Shown here: piece after piece, positions 1 to 5,067 of the stretch
Numbering within the stretch: position 1 is the stretch's first letter
How the letters are laid out: each line of letters opens with the position of its first letter
Source of the DNA: Desulfobacteraceae bacterium
Lineage (GTDB): Bacteria > Desulfobacterota > Desulfobacteria > Desulfobacterales > Desulfosalsimonadaceae
Assembly: GCA_021162325.1 (NCBI GenBank)
Contig: JAGGYV010000295.1
Coordinates: 1-5,069, forward strand
Direction: 5' to 3'
DNA length: 5,069 bases
The notes under the pieces: model-generated
Told to the model about the DNA's origin: nothing
The model's input: the letters and a program-made list of their open reading frames with translations, nothing else
Database searches by the model: none
Made by a program: the position numbers and the translations under genes

Positions 1-76
1 AAGTTATGGACTGCGCAAAAAGCGCGATCATTTTTAAAATAAAAATTGAAAATGCCGAAGGCATTAACCATAACTT
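1..76. repeat. Structured inverted-repeat stretch at the left edge
   Basis: The first nine bases (AAGTTATGG, 1-9) are exactly complementary to CCATAACTT at 68-76. Between them lie two small hairpins: GCGC-AAAAA-GCGC (13-25) and AATGCC-GAA-GGCATT (51-65). The whole could fold as a three-way junction with a 9-bp outer stem. The outer arm touches the first base of the window, so it may be longer in the genome. It could be the end of a dispersed repeat or a transcript 3' structure. I do not recognise a family. The second hairpin doubles as the proposed terminator of the gsp genes. Confidence 0.45.
36..65 (-). terminator. Probable intrinsic terminator downstream of gspK
   Basis: Read on the minus strand, a 6-bp stem AATGCC / GGCATT (51-65) with a TTC loop is followed by a T-rich tract, TTTCAATTTTTATTTT-like, at about 36-50. 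It lies about 220 nt past the gspK stop, with the repeat copy at 95-219 in between. It is the first stem-plus-T-run after gspK in that direction. The stem is short and the T-run is interrupted, so efficiency is uncertain. Confidence 0.45.
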
Positions 77-94
77 TAGCTCACTTCAAACTTT

Positions 95-219
95 GACGGC
101 TTCGTAAAAAGTCCAAATTCTGTGTTGCGTTGCATTCTTCGTTTCTTCAAAGTACGCTAAGTACGAATCATCACTCAGAATTTACGCGCCGTGAATTTGA
201 ACTTTTATACTTTGCCGTC
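95..219 (+). repeat. MITE-like repeat, copy 1 (125 nt)
   Basis: A non-coding element with imperfect terminal inverted repeats. The left end starts GACGGCTTCGTAAAAAGTCC. The right end, reverse-complemented, starts GACGGCAAAGTATAAAAGTT, and both continue into CAAATTC. A related copy lies at 3084-3220 in the opposite orientation. The two share a 21-nt identical run at the TTCGT end (98-118 here), a core at 152-178 that matches at 24 of 27 positions, and ATTTGAACTTTTA near the other end (195-207). Internal bases are diverged and copy 1 lacks a few bases after the TTCGT arm. There is no transposase, so it would be mobilised in trans if at all. I saw no clear target-site duplication. It lies in the 3' untranslated stretch after gspK. 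Confidence 0.75.
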
Positions 220-287
220 GGAATCTGACTTTTAACTTTTCCGGTTTATCCGGGTTAAGCATTCCTTATCAAAAAATATAACATACC

Positions 288-1385
288 CTATTCATACGCC
301 CAATTCAATACCTTACAATACCATTTACCGGATTCTTCGTTTTTTTCTCTCTGAACAATAACTGTTGCTTTTTTCTGGAGGCCCCGCAGTCCGGCACTGC
401 ACTCAATCCGGAAAATATCACTTTGCGTTGTGATAAGTTCCGCATCAATCTTGACTTCACTGCAACCCGGCACATTATTATACCAGTTTGGACTTATCAG
501 GTCATAAACAAACTGCTCATTAGCGGATTCAATTCGATAATTAAAAATTTCAGCTGCAAGGAATTCCTGACCCAGCGGCAACAACGCCGCGATAACCGGC
601 ATTTCCGCTGTATTGATATTAATTTTACCGGTATAGGTAAATTTATCATTTAAATCAGATACACCGTACACAGTGAGAAAATTTGAAATGCCCATTAATT
701 GATCATCTGCAGCGTAAAACAGTTCCGGCGTGATCCCCTTGGTCCGGATCAGCTCTTCAATATGCCTGAACGGACCGTTTCTGGTTGTATACTCAGGATC
801 AAGATCCTGGTAATATTCATCTTCAGCGCCATTTAAACCGGAAATCGCGTCATTATCATTTGAATCCAGCCAGTCTTTAATCGGGTTAATAATCGCACTC
901 GGCTCAACGATTTCTTCAAATAAGGTATCATTGTCTTCCATGCTTTCCTGCTGGGTCAAAATTAAAGCCATAAACCGAAGCCATAAATCGTGCTGGGTCG
1001 GGTTAAAATCTTTGCCTTGGGGGAATTTGACCAGCGAATTAACCTGAATCCTGCCCAGCTCATCACTGATATACATCACGATTCTTCCTTCTTCAAAAGG
1101 AAGCTGTGAAAGATACGCATCAATTTTTTCAGGGTTTGCCCAGTCTTCCTGAACGGAATCTATTTCCGAATCGTTTTTGTCTTTTATGAGAATGGCTTTA
1201 CCAACTTCAACTCCGGATGTTATTATGTGGGACAACACCACCTGATCCCGTATAATCGCAGAATTTACAACGGATGCCTGAAGCTGTCGGTTGAGTTCAA
1301 ACGTGACGATTATCAGCAGTGAAATCACTGTCAGCGTAATGATCAGGGCAATACCGTTATTATTTTGATATGGATACTTTTCCAT
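288..1385 (-). CDS. gspK: Type II secretion minor pseudopilin GspK
   Basis: GspK is the largest minor pseudopilin. With GspI and GspJ it forms the tip complex of the periplasmic T2SS pseudopilus. From the ATG at 1385 the protein has 365 residues. An 11-residue leader ends MEKYPYQNNNG, followed by a hydrophobic helix (IALIITLTVISLLII, 12-26). The mature protein has Ile rather than Glu at position 5, as expected for GspK. Family motifs are clear: DELGRIQVNSL (108-118), DWLDSNDND (171-179), YYQDLDPEYTTRNGPF (191-206) and NINTAEMPVIAALLP (256-270). Three C-terminal cysteines (308, 329, 357) are visible. An upstream ATG at 1457 is in frame, but it would add 24 residues and overlap gspJ by 62 nt, so I prefer 1385, which starts 10 nt after the gspJ stop. 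No strong ribosome site is visible. It is last in the cassette; no gspL follows. Confidence 0.95.
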   Translation of the reverse strand: MEKYPYQNNNGIALIITLTVISLLIIVTFELNRQLQASVVNSAIIRDQVVLSHIITSGVEVGKAILIKDKNDSEIDSVQEDWANPEKIDAYLSQLPFEEGRIVMYISDELGRIQVNSLVKFPQGKDFNPTQHDLWLRFMALILTQQESMEDNDTLFEEIVEPSAIINPIKDWLDSNDNDAISGLNGAEDEYYQDLDPEYTTRNGPFRHIEELIRTKGITPELFYAADDQLMGISNFLTVYGVSDLNDKFTYTGKININTAEMPVIAALLPLGQEFLAAEIFNYRIESANEQFVYDLISPNWYNNVPGCSEVKIDAELITTQSDIFRIECSAGLRGLQKKATVIVQREKNEESGKWYCKVLNWAYE

Positions 1386-1395
1386 CTTTATATAT

Positions 1396-2124
1396 TTAAT
1401 CCGACTTTTCTCTGTAAACCGGGAGCGCAATTTTAATGTCAAACGTATAAGCGCCATCGTTGTTTTTAATTTTCAATTTAATTTTAACAGCATAGGGTGT
1501 TGCGTATTTCAAAAAATCTGAGTCTGAATCCCATTTTTCATATTCATCTTCCTCTTTATCAAAATAAAGAATAGAGAACGCCTCAATATTCTCACATAAC
1601 ACCGGATCACTCTCTTTTTCCTCAAATTCATAATCTTCATCATAGGGATACACCACATCTGATCGTTTTAAAACAAATTCAGACTCCGGATACCCCTGTT
1701 CTTTTACATAATATACAATTTCTGCAATTCCGTTTTCATTGTTTCGGGTCATGGACAGATGTTCGTTTGAGGCAAATCGCAGCTGCGAAAAACTTTTATT
1801 ACCGGCAAAGGTCTCTTCCCCGATAAAGCGATATGGGTCCGGGGGATCATCAAAATCCGGGGGGTGATACAATGGTTTCTGTTCGATATATATGGCGTTT
1901 AAATCAGAAGCGATTCGATTTAAACATATTCTTGCCATTTCATACCCGCCCATACCGTTTTTTATAGCATCTGTTCGAGAAATAACAGCGTTGAACGTTC
2001 CGAAAATGGTTGACATCACAACGGCAAAAATAAAAATGGCAATCAGAATTTCAAGTAATGTAAACCCCTTGTTTTTTACGGCGAGCATGATTAAATCATC
2101 ATCGAATGATTTTCTATTCATCAT
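1396..2124 (-). CDS. gspJ: Type II secretion minor pseudopilin GspJ
   Basis: GspJ is a minor pseudopilin that binds GspI and GspK in the pseudopilus tip. From the ATG at 2124 it has 242 residues. The leader ends in KNKG, prepilin peptidase would cut after G20, and the mature protein starts FTLLEILIAIFIF with Glu at +5 and a membrane helix of about 21 residues. A family-typical R..SDL helix region (about 70-75) and a terminal strand YAVKIKLKI (211-219) are present. Two very acidic stretches stand out: 161-173 and 190-203. The start is uncertain. ATGs at 2142, 2124, 2121 and 2088 are all in frame; 2088 would give a short conventional 8-residue leader (MLAVKNKG). None has a clear Shine-Dalgarno sequence, so translational coupling with gspI, whose stop codon lies inside this overlap, is plausible. 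Confidence 0.93.
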   Translation of the reverse strand: MMNRKSFDDDLIMLAVKNKGFTLLEILIAIFIFAVVMSTIFGTFNAVISRTDAIKNGMGGYEMARICLNRIASDLNAIYIEQKPLYHPPDFDDPPDPYRFIGEETFAGNKSFSQLRFASNEHLSMTRNNENGIAEIVYYVKEQGYPESEFVLKRSDVVYPYDEDYEFEEKESDPVLCENIEAFSILYFDKEEDEYEKWDSDSDFLKYATPYAVKIKLKIKNNDGAYTFDIKIALPVYREKSD

Positions 2125-2563
2125 AAGCCCCGGAATCCGCATCCAAAAAGTGCCGGATAGAAAATTTTAATTCATCATTATTTAAGCTGATAAAGACATC
2201 AATTTTTTTCAGCGTCAGTTCCGGGCTCTCAATAACATTAATTTTCAATTCCTCGATTTGAACGTTCCATGTGTAGCCCGGATAGTCATCGCCAAAATCA
2301 CCGGATGACGACAAATCAAAATTTGATGGATTCAATCTGATTTCAGAAATTTTAGAATCTGCCAAAAGCGGGGCGATGGTGTAAAATCGAATCGTTTCAT
2401 TCATTGTGATGGACTGGCCCTGCAGTCTTAAGATACTGACAAGAACAATGGCGATAATGGACACCGATACCATGACTTCAAGCAAAGTAAATCCTTTGCT
2501 GAAGCCGCTATGGGACTTTTCAGGTATCTTAAAATTCAATGTATTCTTCAATAATTTTGACAT
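2114..2563 (-). CDS. gspI: Type II secretion minor pseudopilin GspI
   Basis: GspI is the minor pseudopilin that nucleates the GspI-J-K tip complex. From the ATG at 2563 the product has 149 residues. The leader ends in SKG (cleavage after G24), followed by FTLLEVMVSVSIIAIVLVSI with Glu at +5. The segment APLLADSKISEIRL (64-77) matches the conserved GspI helix region (A..LA....EIR), and W99 sits in the first strand of the globular domain. A TTG at 2581 in the same frame would add six residues. I chose the ATG, although neither has a good ribosome site. The gene overlaps the end of gspH by 35 nt and the start of gspJ by 11 nt, indicating a tightly coupled transcript. Confidence 0.93.
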   Translation of the reverse strand: MSKLLKNTLNFKIPEKSHSGFSKGFTLLEVMVSVSIIAIVLVSILRLQGQSITMNETIRFYTIAPLLADSKISEIRLNPSNFDLSSSGDFGDDYPGYTWNVQIEELKINVIESPELTLKKIDVFISLNNDELKFSIRHFLDADSGAYDE

Positions 2564-3092
2564 GGGGAAGGAATGGTTCAATCAGGTATGAATATTGAAA
2601 ATCATCATTATCTTCAATATGTATCAGGGCTTTGTCTGAGTATCCTTTTTTATAAAAATAAATCCCGGCTACTCCTTTGGTAATTTTATCCTCATTAACG
2701 AATTCAACATCCATTAAACGATATCCGGCAGGAATCTGATATTCATTCTCTTTCGGTGTTTCTTCAGTCTCCTCTGTCTCTTCCGGTACAGGCCCTGAAG
2801 TAGACCACATCTGATTATTATCAAGATCAATGTTAAGAACCTGGAGAGTTTGCTCTTTAACCGCTTTTTGCTTTAATGCTTTGACATTTAATAAAATCCA
2901 GCTGGAAATTTTACGTTCATTATCCGAAAAAAAAGAAATATCTAAACGCGGAATCGAAAAAGCAAGTAAAACGCTGATAATTGAGATGACAACAATCAGC
3001 TCAATTAATGTAAACGCAGAATTGTTGCTGTATTTTATTTTAAAAAAATTGCTCAATATTGTCAATTTTGTAAAAAGTATTTGGATGGCCAA
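2529..3092 (-). CDS. gspH: Type II secretion minor pseudopilin GspH (unusual start and cleavage site)
   Basis: GspH is the minor pseudopilin thought to link the tip complex to the GspG shaft. The N-terminal methylation motif is FTLIELIVVISIISVLLAFS (27-46) with Glu at +5 (E31). It precedes a GspH/FimT-like globular domain ending in the short strand-like tail VKIIEEYIEF. Two things are odd. The residue before the cleavage site is Ala (NNSA|FTLIE) rather than the near-invariant Gly. There is also no ATG upstream of the motif: the longest frame starts at a TTG (3092) inside the end of the repeat at 3084-3220, with other TTGs at 3065 and 3056, none with a Shine-Dalgarno. An acidic EET triplicate (104-112) lies in a presumed loop. 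Order after gspG and overlap with gspI support the name. The exact start is unsure. Confidence 0.88.
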   Translation of the reverse strand: MAIQILFTKLTILSNFFKIKYSNNSAFTLIELIVVISIISVLLAFSIPRLDISFFSDNERKISSWILLNVKALKQKAVKEQTLQVLNIDLDNNQMWSTSGPVPEETEETEETPKENEYQIPAGYRLMDVEFVNEDKITKGVAGIYFYKKGYSDKALIHIEDNDDFQYSYLIEPFLPHVKIIEEYIEF

Positions 3093-3220
3093 GTTAAAAG
3101 TTCAAATGCAAGGCGCACAAGTCCTGAGTAATGATTTGTACTTATCGTACCATGAAGCAACGAGGGATGAAGTGCAACCCAAAAGCTAAAATAGGCATTT
3201 GGACTTTTTACGAAGCCATC
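3084..3220 (-). repeat. MITE-like repeat, copy 2 (137 nt), between gspG and gspH
   Basis: This is the second copy of the element at 95-219, in inverted orientation: its TTCGT end is at the right (GGACTTTTTACGAAGCCATC, 3201-3220). The other end is GATGGCCAAGTTAAAAGTTC (3084-3103). The ends are imperfect terminal inverted repeats. The core at 3124-3150 matches copy 1 at 24 of 27 positions. The element fills almost the entire gspG-gspH gap: gspG stops at 3226, and the TTG used for the longest gspH frame is at 3092, nine bases inside the element. A target duplication is not clear. On the minus strand its complementary ends could form a stem within the operon transcript. Confidence 0.75.
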
Positions 3221-3225
3221 AATAT

Positions 3226-3711
3226 TTATTCAATTTCCCAGTTATTAATATCCCGATCATACTCTTCTCCGCCAGGCTCCCCATCCGCCCCATATGATGT
3301 GATATCAAAATCGTCATGAACACCCGGACTGAGATATACGAATTCGTTTCCCCATGAATCTTTTGCAATTTTTCCTTTATCAATGTATCCCCCGGACCGC
3401 CAGTTTTTGGCTGATTTGCCGGTATCCGGTTTTGTCACAAGTGCATCAAGGCCCTGCTCTGTTGTAGGGTACATGCCATTATCTAATTTGTATAATTTTA
3501 AAGCCGTTTCATATCCCATAATATCGACCCGGGCTTTAACCTGTTTGGCCTGATCGGGTCTGCCCATGATTTTGGGCGCCACCCATACCGCTAAAACACT
3601 TAGTATAACAATAACAACCATCAATTCGATGAGCGTAAAACCTTTATTGTCGCTGTGAATTTTAAATTTTTTTTTGTGCGTATCATGTTTCTGCATATTT
3701 GGTTTCTGCAT
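3226..3711 (-). CDS. gspG: Type II secretion major pseudopilin GspG
   Basis: GspG is the main subunit of the T2SS pseudopilus, assembled in the inner membrane and extended through the periplasm to drive substrates to the secretin. The product has 161 residues. A long basic leader of 24 residues ends in NKG, then FTLIELMVVIVILSVLAVWVAP with Glu at +5. The mature protein (137 aa) is of normal size. Family signatures are YPTTEQGLDALV (81-92), DSWGNEFVY (118-126) and the calcium-binding loop region DITSYGADGEPGGE (136-149). The ATG at 3711 is chosen because AGGTG (3719-3723 on the complementary strand) sits 7 nt upstream; a second ATG at 3696 lacks this. It is the first gene of the minus-strand cassette, and gspF does not precede it. 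The divergent hydrolase starts 155 nt away. Confidence 0.97.
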   Translation of the reverse strand: MQKPNMQKHDTHKKKFKIHSDNKGFTLIELMVVIVILSVLAVWVAPKIMGRPDQAKQVKARVDIMGYETALKLYKLDNGMYPTTEQGLDALVTKPDTGKSAKNWRSGGYIDKGKIAKDSWGNEFVYLSPGVHDDFDITSYGADGEPGGEEYDRDINNWEIE

Positions 3712-3718
3712 ATTCTGG

Positions 3719-3723
3719 CACCT
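3719..3723 (-). promoter_or_regulatory. Ribosome binding site of gspG
   Basis: On the minus strand AGGTG lies 7 nt before the ATG at 3711. It decides between this ATG and the in-frame ATG at 3696. It is the only convincing Shine-Dalgarno sequence among the five gsp genes, which fits gspG being the leading and most highly translated gene of the cassette. Confidence 0.6.
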
Positions 3724-3783
3724 GTATTTTTGAAATAGTGGAAATATGAATAAGGAAATGGTATGAAATAACTTAAGTGTATT

Positions 3784-3812
3784 TTTTTATCGTAAGGGCC
3801 TTTAAATTTCAA
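3784..3812 (-). promoter_or_regulatory. Candidate sigma-70-type promoter for gspGHIJK
   Basis: Read on the minus strand, TTGAAA (3807-3812; 5 of 6 to TTGACA) is followed after 17 nt by TAAAAA (3784-3789; 4 of 6 to TATAAT). This would give a leader of roughly 65-70 nt before the gspG ATG. The spacing is ideal but the -10 is weak and the region is AT-rich, so a chance match is possible. The -35 overlaps a CAAGCT / AGCTTG inverted repeat (3810-3829). Confidence 0.3.
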
Positions 3813-3829
3813 GCTTTTTTATCAGCTTG
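3810..3829. promoter_or_regulatory. Small inverted repeat in the divergent intergenic region
   Basis: CAAGCT (3810-3815) and AGCTTG (3824-3829) are perfect 6-bp inverted arms around an 8-nt T-rich spacer. They lie between the divergent gspG and hydrolase starts and overlap the proposed gspG -35. It could be an operator or a weak hairpin in either leader. No known regulator site is recognised. Confidence 0.2.
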
Positions 3830-3855
3830 CAACATGAAACATGATCATTACAAGT

Positions 3856-3864
3856 AAGGTGAGG
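3856..3864 (+). promoter_or_regulatory. Ribosome binding site of the alpha/beta hydrolase gene
   Basis: AAGGTGAGG precedes the ATG at 3867, giving AAGGTG with 5-nt spacing. It is strong and fixes the start of the hydrolase. Confidence 0.65.
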
Positions 3865-3866
3865 TT

Positions 3867-4652
3867 ATGTCAAAAAAAGAAGACCTTCTGGTCCTGGATC
3901 GGCCGGAAATATTAAATTTTTTATTTCATCCCCGTAAAGAATCCGGCCGGACAGTCCCTGCGTTTGCCTTGAACCAGAATATCGCAACAGATGACGGAAT
4001 CCATATTGGTACACGATTATATTTAACAGACCCGGACATGCCGCACATTCTGTTTTTTCATGGCAATGGTGAAATTGCAGAGGATTATGATGACATCGGA
4101 TCCATCTACATGAATTTTGGTTTGAATTTTTTAGTCGTTGATTACAGGGGCTACGGCAGGAGTAATGGGTCGCCGGGCATATCATCCATGTTCAGTGATG
4201 CCCATTATGTGCTGAAACACTTCTCGGTCTGGCTGGAGAAAAACCAGCGAAAAGGCCCCCTATGGATTATGGGCCGGTCACTGGGGAGTGCATCGGCCAT
4301 TGAACTGGCCGCATCATTTCCAGAAAAAATAAACGGATTGATTATTGAAAGCGGGTTTGCTCACACCCTGCCACTCCTTCAAAGACTCGGCATTAATACG
4401 GAAACATTAAATATTGAGGATTCCCAGGTGTTTTCAAATGCGAAAAAACTCAGCCGGTTTGACGGTCCCACATTAATCATCCACGGTCAGTATGACCAGA
4501 CTATTCCTTTACAGCATGGACAAGATTTATTTGCCCGTTCTCCTGCCGCAAGAAAAAAAATGCATATTATCAACGGCGCGGATCATAATACGCTGCTGAT
4601 GATCGGGGGAAGGCAATATTTTGAAATTATCAGAGAATTTATTAATTACTAA
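3867..4652 (+). CDS. Alpha/beta hydrolase (serine hydrolase, ABHD13/17-like fold)
   Basis: A 261-residue cytosolic alpha/beta hydrolase with no signal peptide or membrane helix. In order: the oxyanion-hole motif HGNG (65-68), the DYRGYGRSNG loop (92-101), the nucleophile elbow G136-R-S138-L-G140, the acid D210 in HGQYDQTIP (206-214), and the catalytic His H240 in GADHNTL (237-243). The triad S138-D210-H240 is complete, so it should be active as an esterase or thioesterase-type enzyme. The layout resembles the BEM46/ABHD12-13-17 group; the substrate cannot be read from sequence. The ATG has a strong ribosome site. It runs divergently from gspG and is followed 22 nt later by the PfaD-like gene, so a shared transcript is likely. 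A role releasing or editing acyl chains for a neighbouring synthase is only an inference. Confidence 0.93.
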   Translation: MSKKEDLLVLDRPEILNFLFHPRKESGRTVPAFALNQNIATDDGIHIGTRLYLTDPDMPHILFFHGNGEIAEDYDDIGSIYMNFGLNFLVVDYRGYGRSNGSPGISSMFSDAHYVLKHFSVWLEKNQRKGPLWIMGRSLGSASAIELAASFPEKINGLIIESGFAHTLPLLQRLGINTETLNIEDSQVFSNAKKLSRFDGPTLIIHGQYDQTIPLQHGQDLFARSPAARKKMHIINGADHNTLLMIGGRQYFEIIREFINY

Positions 4653-4661
4653 CAAAAAATC

Positions 4662-4666
4662 AGGAG
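4662..4666 (+). promoter_or_regulatory. Ribosome binding site deciding a TTG start for the PfaD-like gene
   Basis: AGGAG lies 8 nt before TTG at 4675. A longer frame could begin at TTG 4621, but that codon is inside the hydrolase gene and lacks such a site. The 4675 start also puts the protein's N-terminus where homologous PfaD proteins, as I recall them, begin their conserved region. Confidence 0.6.
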
Positions 4667-4674
4667 TTATCGTT

Positions 4675-5067
4675 TTGAGTTCGCGTTTAAATGGATATTT
4701 TGAACCTTCCCGCAATCGACCGGAAACAGGTATGCCGGCAATTCACGAAGCCATATTAAATGTATTAAAGCCGGTGTTCATTGTTAATGTAGACGGATCG
4801 CCGGGCGTCTGTCAGGATGGTAAAATTATATCCAACACCTCTGATATCAATGATTCAGATCATTATCCACTGTTATCTTATGTGCCGCCGCTTCATCCGG
4901 AAAACCTGGGCAGTTGTGTGTTTAAAAATCGCTATGGCATAAAATATCCATATGTTTCCGGTGCCATGGGCCATGGCACCGGAAACATATGGATATTTTA
5001 TGCCATAGCGATTTTTAAACACACAACTGCCCAGGTTTTCCGGATGAAGCGGCGGCACATAAGATAA
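4675..5067 (+). CDS. pfaD: PfaD-family enoyl reductase, N-terminal fragment running into mirror-image sequence
   Basis: PfaD proteins are FMN-dependent, 2-nitropropane-dioxygenase-like enoyl reductases that act in trans on polyunsaturated fatty acid and polyketide synthases. The first 98 residues, from the TTG at 4675, look genuine. They include a beta-rich N-terminal part (LKPVFIVNVDGSPGV), then YVPPLHPENLG and YGIKYPYVSGAM, which match the family pattern (PPL.PE.LG...F....G..Y.Y..GAM) from memory. Family members are several hundred residues long, so most of the flavin barrel is missing. From 4970 the frame continues only because the sequence turns back on itself: the remaining residues to the TAA at 5065-5067 are the antisense of the gene's own codons and should not be trusted. 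Treat it as a 3'-truncated gene ending at about 4969. Confidence 0.75.
   Translation: MSSRLNGYFEPSRNRPETGMPAIHEAILNVLKPVFIVNVDGSPGVCQDGKIISNTSDINDSDHYPLLSYVPPLHPENLGSCVFKNRYGIKYPYVSGAMGHGTGNIWIFYAIAIFKHTTAQVFRMKRRHIR

Noticed and set aside
232..258. TTAAC...CCGG-TTTAT-CCGG-GTTAA hairpin after gspK, considered as a terminator
   Set aside because: The stem is interrupted by a 4-nt bulge and no T-run follows on either strand.
182..262. 26-codon minus-strand frame (MLNPDKPEK...) just after gspK, considered as a gspL remnant
   Set aside because: AAGGA abuts the ATG with no spacing, half the frame is inside the repeat, and nothing resembles GspL.
2830..3189. Plus-strand open frame of 119 codons across gspH and the repeat
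   Set aside because: Antisense to gspH and partly translated repeat. No ribosome site or recognisable domain.
3827..3854. TTGCAA-N16-TACAAG as a promoter for the hydrolase
   Set aside because: Only 4 of 6 matches in each box, and the transcript would start within the ribosome binding site.
3865..4185. Minus-strand open frame of 106 codons opposite the hydrolase
   Set aside because: Shadow of a clear alpha/beta hydrolase with a complete catalytic triad. Its composition is rich in Cys, His and Arg, as is typical of antisense reading.
4873..5058. Minus-strand open frame encoding PPLHPENLG-type residues
   Set aside because: It is the mirror image of the PfaD-like frame created by the terminal palindrome, not a second gene.
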